Positions 9,655 to 18,081 of a stretch of DNA of 64,000 nucleotides are shown one piece after another. Source of the DNA: an uncultured Cytophagales bacterium (lineage in GTDB: Bacteria > Bacteroidota > Bacteroidia > Cytophagales > Amoebophilaceae). Position 1 is the stretch's first letter. Every line of letters starts with the position of its first letter. Position numbers and translations under genes: made by a program. The DNA lies in NCBI GenBank assembly GCA_946547305.1, contig CAMNOX010000001.1:62001-126000 (forward strand), written 5' to 3'. The notes below the pieces were generated by a model. That model was not told the DNA's origin. It made no database searches and saw only the letters and a program-made list of their open reading frames with translations.

Positions 9655-10857
9655 ATGTCTGTATTTTCAGATTTTGATTTGGATGTTAAATTAATTGAGA
9701 ATTTGAGGAAATTAGGTATAAGTGAACCAACAGAAATACAGCAGAAGGCTATACCTGTTGCGATGGAAGGTCGTGATATATTAGGTTCGGCTCAGACTGG
9801 TACTGGTAAGACCTTTGCATTTTTATTACCTCTCTTGGAAAGATTGATAAAGAATGAGGTTAATGGAGCTATAATTGTTGAACCAACTAGAGAGTTAGCC
9901 CAGCAGGTTGCTAATAATGTATCTAAGTTGTTGTTAGGTGTTAATGATATAAATTATGCGCTTTTAATAGGTGGAGAGAAATATTTTAAGCAATTAAAGA
10001 TGATTAGGAGGAATCCAAAAATTTATGTTTGCACACCAGGTAGGGTTATAGATCATTTGAAACAAAATAATATAACATTAGATAGGTGTAATTATGTAGT
10101 CATAGATGAGACAGACAGGATGTTTGATATGGGTTTTAGTGAGCAGCTCGAAGAGATATTTAAATCTCTTCCAGATCAGAGACAAACATTAATGTTTTCT
10201 GCTACGTTTCCTAAAGAGATAGAGAATATGGCTAGTAAACATTTAAATAATCCAGAGAGAATATTTGTTCAGAGTCAGCAAAAAGCTAATAAAATCGCCG
10301 ATAATTTAGTTGTAGAGGAGGTAAGATTGGCTAAAAATGAAAAATATGGTAGGTTAGTTGATGAAATAAATAAGGCTAATGGTCAGAAGGTTATTGTTTT
10401 TGTAAGGACGAGATCTGATGTTGAATATATTGTTTTCAAATTGAGAGATGATGGGTTTAGAGTTGGAGGAATACATGGTGATATGAAGCAACCTAAGAGG
10501 GAAAGGACTGTTCAGTTATATCGCGAAAATAAATTTAATGTTTTAGTTGGTACTGATATCATATCTAGAGGGTTAGATGTGCCTAACGTAATGGTTGTTA
10601 TAAACTATAATATTCCATGTGTTGCAGAAGATTATATTCATAGAATTGGTAGAACGGCTAGAGCCGGAGCTAGCGGTTTTGCAATTAGCTTTATAGAGGA
10701 AAGTGAGGAGAAATACTGGTTAAATATTCAAAAAATGTTATATCCTGAGAAATATAAAGATGTTCCTGAATATAAATCTTTTGAGAATCGGAAAAGTAGT
10801 GGAATGAAGAAATTCGGATGGAGAAGAAAAGGATTTAGAAAATATAGAAGGTTTTAG
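9655..10857 (+). CDS. DEAD-box RNA helicase (RhlE-like)
   Basis: An ATP-dependent RNA helicase, probably acting in ribosome assembly or RNA turnover. Motifs in order: Q motif (GISEPTEIQQ, residues 21-30), Walker A AQTGTGKT (46-53), PTRELA (77-82), TPGR (127-130), motif II DETD (151-154), SAT (182-184), RGLDVP and HRIGRTAR. The motif II Ala is replaced by Thr, so the box reads DETD rather than DEAD; the catalytic Asp and Glu are kept. The C-terminus is a short basic tail (KKFGWRRKGFRKYRRF) likely to bind RNA. The gene is monocistronic, with a large gene family downstream. Confidence 0.95.
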   Translation: MSVFSDFDLDVKLIENLRKLGISEPTEIQQKAIPVAMEGRDILGSAQTGTGKTFAFLLPLLERLIKNEVNGAIIVEPTRELAQQVANNVSKLLLGVNDINYALLIGGEKYFKQLKMIRRNPKIYVCTPGRVIDHLKQNNITLDRCNYVVIDETDRMFDMGFSEQLEEIFKSLPDQRQTLMFSATFPKEIENMASKHLNNPERIFVQSQQKANKIADNLVVEEVRLAKNEKYGRLVDEINKANGQKVIVFVRTRSDVEYIVFKLRDDGFRVGGIHGDMKQPKRERTVQLYRENKFNVLVGTDIISRGLDVPNVMVVINYNIPCVAEDYIHRIGRTARAGASGFAISFIEESEEKYWLNIQKMLYPEKYKDVPEYKSFENRKSSGMKKFGWRRKGFRKYRRF

Positions 10858-10880
10858 ATGGCACTCTGGTTTTATAAAAG

Positions 10881-10925
10881 TTTTAAATAATTTGTTTTTT
10901 TTTTTTTTTTGATTATAATCAAAGT
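10881..10925 (+). promoter_or_regulatory. Leader with a 16-base poly-T tract, copy 1
   Basis: A run of exactly 16 T (10895-10910) lies 15 bases before the ATG of the first gene of the seven-paralogue array. Almost the same 45-base block, with the same tract length, precedes the gene at 12161. A homopolymer this long at the leader or promoter spacer is prone to slippage and could vary expression; the effect is inferred. Confidence 0.55.
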
Positions 10926-11363
10926 ATGAAAAAAGTTATATATATTAGTACCGGAGTATCAGTTGCATCTGTGAATGTAGTTAATGCTGGATGTTCCTGT
11001 AAGGGTGTAAAATTAACTGATATAAAAGTTGATGGGTGTGAAAATAAAACTGAAGAATTTAAAAATAATTTTGATAGTATCAAGGAAGATTTAACGAAAA
11101 ATTTTAAGTTTGAGAAGGGTGATATTTCAACGAATTTGGTTGTTTTTTCAATGAAGGATGTTTATTTAGTTATTGTGACGAATAAGCTTTATAAAAAGCA
11201 GGAAGACTCTGTTAAGAAGAAGTGTAATAAGTTCGCTAATACTTCATACTATTTTATCTGTCTTAATAACGATTATGATATTGTGGAGTGGGATGATAAA
11301 GATGGAAATTTTGAGGTTGATAAAAACGATAAGAATTTGTTTAAATTTGTAGAAAAAAAATAG
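10926..11363 (+). CDS. Secreted Cys-N-terminal protein, array member 1
   Basis: First of seven tandem paralogues with no recognised family. It has a signal peptide ending VVNA, followed by GCSCKG at the predicted mature N-terminus; V-N-A fits a signal peptidase I site, while A-G-C also partly resembles a lipobox. The domain of about 120 residues has the family signature FKFEKGDISTNLVVF (compare KGDIASNVSIF in member 3) and then KLYKKQEDSVKKKCNKF and TSYYFICL. The 145-aa protein is probably exported to the envelope or beyond. A poly-T leader precedes it. Function unknown. Confidence 0.75.
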   Translation: MKKVIYISTGVSVASVNVVNAGCSCKGVKLTDIKVDGCENKTEEFKNNFDSIKEDLTKNFKFEKGDISTNLVVFSMKDVYLVIVTNKLYKKQEDSVKKKCNKFANTSYYFICLNNDYDIVEWDDKDGNFEVDKNDKNLFKFVEKK

Positions 11364-11404
11364 TAGATGTTTTATTTTTTTAGGATATATTATATTATTT
11401 TAAA

Positions 11405-11929
11405 ATGAACAAGATTGTTATATCTATTATCATTGGAGTTATGTCTGCATCAGTAAATGCAATTAACGCAGGATGTTGTTGCAAAGGGGATGGAGGGAAT
11501 AAAAGTATTAAGAGACCTAGCCCTCTTGTGGATGTAGAAATCAGCTTTGATGGTGCTGATATGAATGTTATAGATGATGGTGCTAAGCAGGATTTTGATA
11601 AAGAATGTGTCGGGATTAAGGGTATTTTTAATATTGGTGTAAATGATATTTCGTCAAATGTTCATGTTTTTAGCTGGAGTGAGAATAGAGATAATTATGT
11701 ACTTGTTGGAACGGAAGATTTTTTAGCTAAGCAAAATAAAAAAGTAAAGAGTGTTGGTGTTCAGAAGCTTGGCAATACTGGGTTGTATGTTTTCCCAGTT
11801 TCTCGTGACTCTAATGGTCATTTTATAATGAATAAGAATTACTTTCAGGTTGATGTGGCTGGCAATAATAAAGTGAAAAAATTTGATATTAAAGTGAAGT
11901 GTCCTCCTGTTCCAGTTGTATTAGATTAG
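11405..11929 (+). CDS. Secreted Cys-N-terminal protein, array member 2
   Basis: Paralogue of its neighbours. The signal peptide ends in AINA and the mature protein should start GCCCKGDGG, a triple-Cys cluster. The family core is recognisable as GVNDISSNVHVFSW, the KQNKKVKSVGVQKLGNTGLY block and a C-terminal region ending in a hydrophobic tail. The 174-aa length is slightly above its neighbour. It starts 41 bp after member 1, so the two could share a transcript, and is followed by a 231-bp gap before member 3. No enzymatic motif is seen. Confidence 0.75.
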   Translation: MNKIVISIIIGVMSASVNAINAGCCCKGDGGNKSIKRPSPLVDVEISFDGADMNVIDDGAKQDFDKECVGIKGIFNIGVNDISSNVHVFSWSENRDNYVLVGTEDFLAKQNKKVKSVGVQKLGNTGLYVFPVSRDSNGHFIMNKNYFQVDVAGNNKVKKFDIKVKCPPVPVVLD

Positions 11930-12111
11930 AGTTGCTACTTTGTTGGTGTTTTGTAATCAAATTTATTTCTATATTTGTTTTCTTATATATCTTTTGTATT
12001 TGTGTCTTGTAGTTTTATATTTGTAGGACTTTGTTTTATTTAGTTTTTTATGATAGATTGTTTTATTTTTTTAGGAAATATTATAGTATTACTCTTGGAT
12101 GAGTCTGAGGA

Positions 12112-12160
12112 AAAGTTTTAAATAATTTGTTTTTTTTTTTTTTTTGATTATGATAAAACT
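12112..12160 (+). promoter_or_regulatory. Leader with a 16-base poly-T tract, copy 2
   Basis: This block repeats the sequence before the first array gene almost base for base, including AAAAGTTTTAAATAATTTG, then 16 T (12130-12145) and GATTAT, with the ATG 15 bases after the tract. The shared leader shows that gene and upstream region were duplicated together. The gap from 11930 holds no other open frame and only faint similarity to other intergenic spacers of the array. Confidence 0.55.
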
Positions 12161-12652
12161 ATGAAGAAGCTTATATATATCGGAGCTGGTATCACAGCTG
12201 TAAATGTAGTTAATGCGGGATGTTGTGATAGTAATAGCGGAAAGAAGTCTATATCTCTTTCTGATGTGGAAATTAGTTTTATAAATGTTTCTGACAATGA
12301 AAAAGTAGATTGTAAAAAAATGGATGATGATATAAAAAATGATTTCGATAGATATTATAATATGTTTAAAGCAATGTTTAAATTTGAAAAGGGTGATATT
12401 GCAAGTAATGTTTCAATTTTTGGTGGTACAAGTAGTAAGAGGGTATCTGTGTATATACTTGTTGGAACTGACGCAATTGTAGAGAAACAAGAAGATAAGG
12501 TTAAGAATGGATTTGTTCAAAAGCTTGGTGATAGTGGATTAAATGTTTGTTGTATTGAGTTTGGTAGGGGAATTGTCCCAATAGCTAAAGGAAAAGTTAG
12601 TATTGAGGCTGATAAGGACAAGAAAACTAAGTTTAATATTAAGATAAGTTAA
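12161..12652 (+). CDS. Secreted Cys-N-terminal protein, array member 3
   Basis: Same organisation as the other array members: signal peptide ending VVNA, mature start GCCDSNSGKK with two Cys, and the core FKFEKGDIASNVSIF, ILVGTDAIVEKQEDKVKNG and QKLGDSGLNVCCIEF. The ending KTKFNIKIS is close to that of member 2 (KKFDIKVK), suggesting these are among the closest pair. It is 163 aa. It is preceded by the duplicated poly-T leader and followed after 58 bp by member 4. Function unknown. Confidence 0.75.
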   Translation: MKKLIYIGAGITAVNVVNAGCCDSNSGKKSISLSDVEISFINVSDNEKVDCKKMDDDIKNDFDRYYNMFKAMFKFEKGDIASNVSIFGGTSSKRVSVYILVGTDAIVEKQEDKVKNGFVQKLGDSGLNVCCIEFGRGIVPIAKGKVSIEADKDKKTKFNIKIS

Positions 12653-12710
12653 ATATTTGACTGGGTAATTGTTTGTGTTTTTTATAGGAATTAGTGAAAT
12701 TGTATCATTG

Positions 12711-13226
12711 ATGAATATTATATATATTAGTGCGGGACTAATAATTACATCTGTAAATATGATTAATGCAGGTTGTTGTAATAAAAATGAAGATAAGATA
12801 GGGATAAGAAGCTTTTTTGAAAACCTAGAAATATATGTGAATTATATTACCCTTTCAAGAATTAATGATAGTGTTAAGCAAAATTTTAACAAAGATGATG
12901 TTATTAAAAATATGGCCGGTACTTACCATTTTGGTTTGAATGATATTTCTATAAATATTTCTATTTTTAAGTATATAAGTACGAAACCTGACATGTTAGG
13001 TGGTTCCGATATTGTTGAAAAACATATTAACGTTGTTGTTGGAACGAAAGTGCTTTTTGGCAAGCAAGATCCTTCTAAAAAAAGTAATATGAAGCCGCTT
13101 TGTGATACTGGACTTTATATCACTTGTATTGATTTATCTAATGGTAACCAATTGGATCCAGCGTCATTTAATGTTAAGGCTTATAATGGTAAGCCTGGTA
13201 AGTTTGAACTTACGTTTGTTAGTTAG
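12711..13226 (+). CDS. Secreted Cys-N-terminal protein, array member 4
   Basis: I chose the ATG at 12711 (protein start MNIIYISAGLIITSVNMINA) because it aligns with the starts of the other paralogues; the frame is open further upstream to 12669 without a convincing start. The predicted mature N-terminus is GCCNKNEDK. Core motifs are HFGLNDISINISIF, VVVGTKVLFGKQDPSKKS and LCDTGLYITCIDLS. About 171 aa. It is the most divergent in its N-terminal third, with extra residues before the conserved core. Function unknown. Confidence 0.72.
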   Translation: MNIIYISAGLIITSVNMINAGCCNKNEDKIGIRSFFENLEIYVNYITLSRINDSVKQNFNKDDVIKNMAGTYHFGLNDISINISIFKYISTKPDMLGGSDIVEKHINVVVGTKVLFGKQDPSKKSNMKPLCDTGLYITCIDLSNGNQLDPASFNVKAYNGKPGKFELTFVS

Positions 13227-13402
13227 ATACGTGATTCCATTTTAAATATTTTTTTGTACTTTGATTGGTTTTTATTGTTATATTTATATTTGAATCTATT
13301 TTTAGTATTGTTGTATTACGTTCCATTGACTTAATTTTATTTAGTTTTAATAATAAATCGTTTTAGATTTTTTTATTGTAGTATATTTTTTATCATACCA
13401 AT

Positions 13403-13900
13403 ATGAATAAGGTATTATGTTGGCCTGGATTAACAGTTATATCTGTAAATATAATTAATTCAGGTTGTTGTGGAAATAAGCATGAAAATAAAATTTATAA
13501 TTTGGGTGATGTCAAGTTTAAGTATGGTGGGGTTGATTTAAAGAAGTGTGACGAATTGTTTAAGAATCGTTACGATAGCTTTGTAAAAGCTATGGCAGTT
13601 TTTTTTAGATTTAATAGTGATGATATTTCAAAGAATGTTAGATTTTTTTCTTCTGAATCTGCTGATTTGACTTATGTATGTGTTTTTACTAAAGAGCTCT
13701 ATGAAAAGCAGGATCAGAATATTATGAAGAAGTGTGCTCAGAAACTTTCTGAGCTTTGTCCTTATTATGTTACCTTTATAAAAGCATCGGACGATATGCA
13801 AATAATACCTCAGGATTCGTCTGTAACTTTATTCAACCTTGAAGTTGATAGAAGCGATAATTCACAGTTTATTATTGGTAAAGAGAAGAAGCTATCCTAG
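13403..13900 (+). CDS. Secreted Cys-N-terminal protein, array member 5
   Basis: A 165-aa paralogue. The N-terminal hydrophobic stretch is less regular than in its neighbours (MNKVLCWPGLTVISVNIINS) but the cleavage-site region INSGCCGNK is kept. Core motifs are FFRFNSDDISKNVRFF, VFTKELYEKQDQNIMKKC and PYYVTFIKA. It is preceded by a 176-bp spacer resembling those before members 3 and 7. No known domain recognised; export inferred. Confidence 0.7.
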   Translation: MNKVLCWPGLTVISVNIINSGCCGNKHENKIYNLGDVKFKYGGVDLKKCDELFKNRYDSFVKAMAVFFRFNSDDISKNVRFFSSESADLTYVCVFTKELYEKQDQNIMKKCAQKLSELCPYYVTFIKASDDMQIIPQDSSVTLFNLEVDRSDNSQFIIGKEKKLS

Positions 13901-13983
13901 GTGGAGTTTATTACTTTTACACATTTTTGGATGAGCCTGGGAAAAAATTTTTAAGTATATTTTTTTTTGAATATATTTAAATT

Positions 13984-14496
13984 ATGAAGAGGTTATTATA
14001 TATTTGGTGCGGAGTATCAGTTGCATTTGGAAATGTAATAAATGCAGGATGTTGTTGCAAAGGTAATAAAGATGAAGGTATAAATAGTGATAAGGGTAAT
14101 GGTAAGGGTAAGACAGGAAAGAAGCTACCTAGTAATCTAGGAATATATATCGGAGGTGAGGCCCTTGTAAATAATAATGATTATCTTAGGAATGATGGAT
14201 TTGAGGAATTTGCAAGAGGATTTAAAGTTAATAAAAACGATTTTGGAACGGATGTTTCTATGTTTACTGTTAAAGACGGGAAAACTTTTGTATTTGTTTG
14301 TACGAAAATGTTTTATGACAAACAAGATCAGTCAATTAAAAATAATAATCTTAGGCCGATTAGTAATACTGGATATTATGCTTGTTGTATTGAAGGCGGG
14401 AACCCACTTGCTAAAGCTGAGTTTCATATTGATGCTGTTAAAGGTGAGCCTGGAAGGTTTGAGTTTGAACGTGTAGTAAATATTTTACTCGATTAG
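13984..14496 (+). CDS. Secreted Cys-N-terminal protein, array member 6
   Basis: A 170-aa paralogue with signal peptide ending VINA and mature start GCCCKGNKDEG, followed by a Gly/Lys linker (NGKGKTGKK). Core motifs are FKVNKNDFGTDVSMF, VCTKMFYDKQDQSIKNN and ISNTGYYACCIEGG. A shorter poly-T stretch precedes it. The triple Cys and the linker are shared most closely with members 1 and 2. Function unknown. Confidence 0.74.
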   Translation: MKRLLYIWCGVSVAFGNVINAGCCCKGNKDEGINSDKGNGKGKTGKKLPSNLGIYIGGEALVNNNDYLRNDGFEEFARGFKVNKNDFGTDVSMFTVKDGKTFVFVCTKMFYDKQDQSIKNNNLRPISNTGYYACCIEGGNPLAKAEFHIDAVKGEPGRFEFERVVNILLD

Positions 14497-14659
14497 TGTT
14501 TTCTTGTTTGCCATATCTTTGTAATTGAATTTATATGTATATTCGTTTTTTAATGCTTTTGTATTGCCTCTATAGGTTTTTATCGAGAGATTTAAGTTTA
14601 TTTATCTTTAATAATAAAGACTTTTAGATTTTTTTAATTAACATGTAACATATAATTAT

Positions 14660-15190
14660 ATGAAGAAGGTTATATATATTGGTACTGGTGTTGTATCCGC
14701 ATCTGTAAATGTGATTAATGCAGGATGTTGTAATAAAGATGAAGATAAAAATAAGGGGACGAAGTCTTTATCAATTGGAGATATTAAGATTAGTCTTGAA
14801 GGTGGAAATTTTAGTAAGGATGCAGGTAAGTGGAACGATGTAGTATTGAGATTATTAGACCCTAATTGGTGTAAGTTTGATGAAGCTGTTGCTTCAAAAG
14901 ATATTGTCTTTTTTCATGGGATACTTGGTTCATCTGTATCAGTTTACGCATATGTTTGTACTGAGGAGTTTTATAAAAAATTAGATCCTCAATTAAGTGA
15001 GGATTCGAAGATAAAAAAACTTGGTAATACGAGTTATTACATTAGTATAGCAGTGAGGGGGGGGGAAAAAGGTGGTACCCCTGGCCCTGGCTTTATACCA
15101 GTTGCAGTCATAGGTAATAATCCAGGGAATGTTAAGATTGAGACTGTTGATGAGAAGAATTTGAAGTTTAAGATTGTAGTTGTTGGGTAG
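14660..15190 (+). CDS. Secreted Cys-N-terminal protein, array member 7, with an in-frame G9 tract
   Basis: A 176-aa paralogue: signal peptide ending VINA, mature start GCCNKDEDK, core VYAYVCTEEFYKKLDPQ, KKLGNTSYYISIAV. After this the coding sequence contains nine consecutive G, encoding part of RGGEKGG; the frame is currently intact. Any change not divisible by three would replace roughly the last 40 residues. The C-terminal part (PGPGFIPVAVIGNNPGN) is richer in Gly/Pro than in other members. Last gene of the array; followed by a convergent peptidase gene. Function unknown. Confidence 0.74.
   Translation: MKKVIYIGTGVVSASVNVINAGCCNKDEDKNKGTKSLSIGDIKISLEGGNFSKDAGKWNDVVLRLLDPNWCKFDEAVASKDIVFFHGILGSSVSVYAYVCTEEFYKKLDPQLSEDSKIKKLGNTSYYISIAVRGGEKGGTPGPGFIPVAVIGNNPGNVKIETVDEKNLKFKIVVVG
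15057..15065 (+). repeat. G9 homopolymer inside a coding sequence
   Basis: Nine G in a row in very AT-rich DNA, within the C-terminal part of array member 7. It is read as AGG GGG GGG GAA, so the current length keeps the frame open. Such tracts mutate by slippage in other bacteria; here that is an inference. Confidence 0.8.
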
Positions 15191-15329
15191 TATCTTATAG
15201 TGTATGAGTAATTAACATTGGTGTTTACTTATATTTAATGTTTTTAGGTGATATTCTATATGTTTCATTAATATATTGAATATCTTTGCGCATTCTATAT
15301 TATTACAACTTACTGTGTTTGTATTTGTG

Positions 15330-16736
15330 CTAAAACAGTGCGTTCCAAGGTTCTAGTATGATTGGGTCTTTTTTATAGGCTTTTATAATATTGTCGCTTA
15401 AGAATTCCTTTTTTATTACACATTCGTAGACATAATCTGTGAACCATGTATCTGTCATTATAAAATTACCTTTTTTACCTGTATCTTCTCCCCAAGAATT
15501 TTGGACTTTCCAACGTATTGGTTTATTTTTTTCGTCTAGGTGTACAGCAGTAAAGACCATAGCGTGATTGCATTCAGTGTTAAATAATTCTATTCGTGCA
15601 GTTTTATCGAAATTAAGATCTATGTTTAATATTTTTGAGGCATCGTTAATTTCTGTTGATAGATATCCATCTGACCTGTCTGAATCTATTGTTACATCGC
15701 AGCCGAACCAGACAGGGTTACTGTTTTTTATAGATTTTATTGCAGCTTCTTTCATGACGTTTATATCTACATTTAAAGCCTTGTATTTTATTTTGTCACC
15801 ATCGATTATATTCACGTTCATTTTTTTAGTGAATGTCGTCATATATTTATATTTGTCGCTTGGATAATTACATAAAATTATATAATCATCTAGGTCAGAT
15901 ATAAGATAGTCTTTAGTGAATTCAAGAGGGGTAGTTTTGATTGTCTTAAATTCTTTTTTTTTGTCTTTTTCTTTTTTAGAATCGGTTTTATCTTTCTTTT
16001 TTTCTTTATCTTCCTTTGAATTATTTTTAGGATCGTCGTAAATTTCGTAATCAAATCTAAATTCGTTTACTGGCGTTCCAATACACAATGAAAGTATTTT
16101 ATATATATCATTCAGTGCGCTATATTTTATTTTGTGTAGAGAATTATTATTGTGTTTTGATTTTTTCATTAAATATATCGCTCTTGTTATGACATTGTTG
16201 ATAAGTTGGTTCATTTTGTAAGAATGTGATGAGTCATAGGTCTCTCCCATTACATCTTTTGGGCATATCCCATATTTTTTAACTAATTTGACGAAATAGT
16301 GCCAATATCCTCCATCATATTCTCCTGATAATCCTAGAATATATCTAAAAAGCCTCGAGTCAAATTCCTCGTTTATATTATTTATCACATATTCAAGTAA
16401 TGTGTTGCATTTCTCTAACTTGTCGTAGAACATTAAATATGACTCAGATAGTTCTATGTCTTTTATTTTTAGGTTTTTCTTTATTATTGTACTTATAACA
16501 CTTAATCCTGCAAACATCCAACATCTTCCTGATCTTTTTTGATCTGTTAGTACAAAGTTGTCTTCAATTTCAGTGTTGAAGACGTCTTGTATTTTGAAAG
16601 TGTTTTGCGTATTGAATATTGCATTGGCTATTCCATTTCTCTGTACAGCGTTTTTTAGGATTTCGTAACTATTATCCTTGTTTAGGTTATTATTGAATTT
16701 GTTTATTATATCAGCGGTTAATTCTTCGTAATTCAT
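15330..16736 (-). CDS. C1-family aminopeptidase (PepC / bleomycin hydrolase type)
   Basis: A cysteine peptidase of the PepC/bleomycin hydrolase family, which trims peptides from the N-terminus. The papain-like triad is visible: Cys72 in SGRCWMFAG, His391 in NHAMVFTAV and Asn413 in VQNSWGE. The C-terminus PWNALF matches the family's self-limiting arm that enters the active site. A Lys/Glu/Asp-rich insertion of about 30 residues (near residues 235-265) is absent from typical members and is probably a disordered loop. There is no signal peptide, so the enzyme is likely cytoplasmic. Length 468 aa, close to the usual 440-460. Confidence 0.93.
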   Translation of the reverse strand: MNYEELTADIINKFNNNLNKDNSYEILKNAVQRNGIANAIFNTQNTFKIQDVFNTEIEDNFVLTDQKRSGRCWMFAGLSVISTIIKKNLKIKDIELSESYLMFYDKLEKCNTLLEYVINNINEEFDSRLFRYILGLSGEYDGGYWHYFVKLVKKYGICPKDVMGETYDSSHSYKMNQLINNVITRAIYLMKKSKHNNNSLHKIKYSALNDIYKILSLCIGTPVNEFRFDYEIYDDPKNNSKEDKEKKKDKTDSKKEKDKKKEFKTIKTTPLEFTKDYLISDLDDYIILCNYPSDKYKYMTTFTKKMNVNIIDGDKIKYKALNVDINVMKEAAIKSIKNSNPVWFGCDVTIDSDRSDGYLSTEINDASKILNIDLNFDKTARIELFNTECNHAMVFTAVHLDEKNKPIRWKVQNSWGEDTGKKGNFIMTDTWFTDYVYECVIKKEFLSDNIIKAYKKDPIILEPWNALF

Positions 16737-16775
16737 AGTATAAATGTTAAATAAATAATTAGAGATAGTTGAATT

Positions 16776-17699
16776 ATGTCTACAATTTCGTACGATAGGA
16801 TTATAGATAACTTGAAGGATGGTGTTAGTGGCGTTTATTTTATTTATGGAGATGAGAATTATTTTATAGATAGTATTATTGATGTTGTAAAGGAGAAATA
16901 TAGATCAAATGTTAGTATTTTTTTTGGAGACGATTGTGATGTTAGAGAAGTATTGAATAATGTCTATCAGCAGTCTATATTTAATGATTTTAGTGTAGTT
17001 TTGATAAGAAATATTGAAGGCAGTAGGTTTATAAACGATAAGAAAAATGAGGATTATATTAGGTCATATGTTACTAATTATCGTGCAAACGCCATAGTTT
17101 TATTGGTTTGTGGGGGTAATATTAAAAAAGACAGTAATTTACTTAAACTTTTCGATGGGACATTTATTTACAATTCTAGAAAGATGTCTGGCCAGAGTGT
17201 AAAAGTATTTATTAGGGATTATTGTAGGAAGAATGGCGTCGATGTAACAAATGATATTGTTGATAGGTTGTATAATTGTTACGATAATAATTTGGTTTTG
17301 ATAACTGATATTATTGATAGAAATGATTTTAATGCAGTATCGTATTTTAAAGATTTTAATTTATTTGAGGTTATTAGTTATGTGTCTGCGTTGAGAAAGC
17401 AGAAATTGATAAATATTGTAAATAGTATTAATAAACAGAATAAAAATGATTTGTTTCCGTTACTGACATTACTGTTTAATTTTTTCTTAAAACTTTTAGC
17501 GTATTTGAATTCTTATGACAAGGGGTCATACCAAGTTTTTTGCCATAATGCTGCTACATTGTATAAAAATGCTGATATTTTAAAGATTTTAGATATAATA
17601 AGCTATTCTGATTGTTCTCTTAAAGGAATTGAAAGTAATATTTTTGATTATGGTCATGTCTTTAAATATTTAATTGGATTTATCGTTAGCCGTGGTTAA
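16776..17699 (+). CDS. holA: DNA polymerase III delta subunit
   Basis: The clamp-loader delta subunit, which opens the sliding clamp. The 307-aa protein starts with the family pattern SGVYFIYGDENYFIDSII (residues 18-35), has the inactive AAA+ module without a P-loop, and the middle block ISYVSALRKQKLINI typical of HolA. The C-terminal collar-type helical domain follows. It is divergently arranged from the PepC-like gene with a 39-bp gap. Assignment is good although sequence conservation in this family is low. Confidence 0.85.
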   Translation: MSTISYDRIIDNLKDGVSGVYFIYGDENYFIDSIIDVVKEKYRSNVSIFFGDDCDVREVLNNVYQQSIFNDFSVVLIRNIEGSRFINDKKNEDYIRSYVTNYRANAIVLLVCGGNIKKDSNLLKLFDGTFIYNSRKMSGQSVKVFIRDYCRKNGVDVTNDIVDRLYNCYDNNLVLITDIIDRNDFNAVSYFKDFNLFEVISYVSALRKQKLINIVNSINKQNKNDLFPLLTLLFNFFLKLLAYLNSYDKGSYQVFCHNAATLYKNADILKILDIISYSDCSLKGIESNIFDYGHVFKYLIGFIVSRG

Positions 17700-17809
17700 G
17701 AGGAGGCTCAATTCTGCGTTATTTTGTCATTATTCCTATATTTTGTAAAATAATATTACGTGAATTTTTTTTATTGAATAAATTTATTAATTTGAAACTA
17801 TAGTTTGGT

Positions 17810-18049
17810 ATGGTTGTAGTTTCCAATTCTAATGCTGAAGCTAAGGTAAGACAGCTTCTTGAAAGCATGGATAAGTGTGTTTCTGATTCTAAACATGAAG
17901 TCGGAAGTTTTTTAGATAAAGGTAATAAGACTGCAGGTACTAGGGGAAGAAAGAATTTGCAGGAGTTAAAGAAAGTCTGTTCTGAAATTAGGTCTCTTAT
18001 CCAGGAGATTAAGAACAGCGGTTCTGTGAAGAAACCTAAGAAGAAGTAA
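17810..18049 (+). CDS. Histone H1-like protein (Hc1 family)
   Basis: A 79-aa basic protein with a helical middle and a Lys-rich tail ending KKPKKK. The phrases AKVRQLLESMD, GNKTAGTRGRKNLQELKK and IRSLIQEIK match the Hc1-like histone H1 proteins of Bacteroidota and Chlamydiae, which coat or compact DNA. No signal peptide. It has its own spacer upstream (about 110 bp after holA). The family assignment is good; a role in nucleoid compaction is taken from the family. Confidence 0.88.
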   Translation: MVVVSNSNAEAKVRQLLESMDKCVSDSKHEVGSFLDKGNKTAGTRGRKNLQELKKVCSEIRSLIQEIKNSGSVKKPKKK

Positions 18050-18081
18050 AATAATTTATTTATTTTATATTTTCAACAGCA

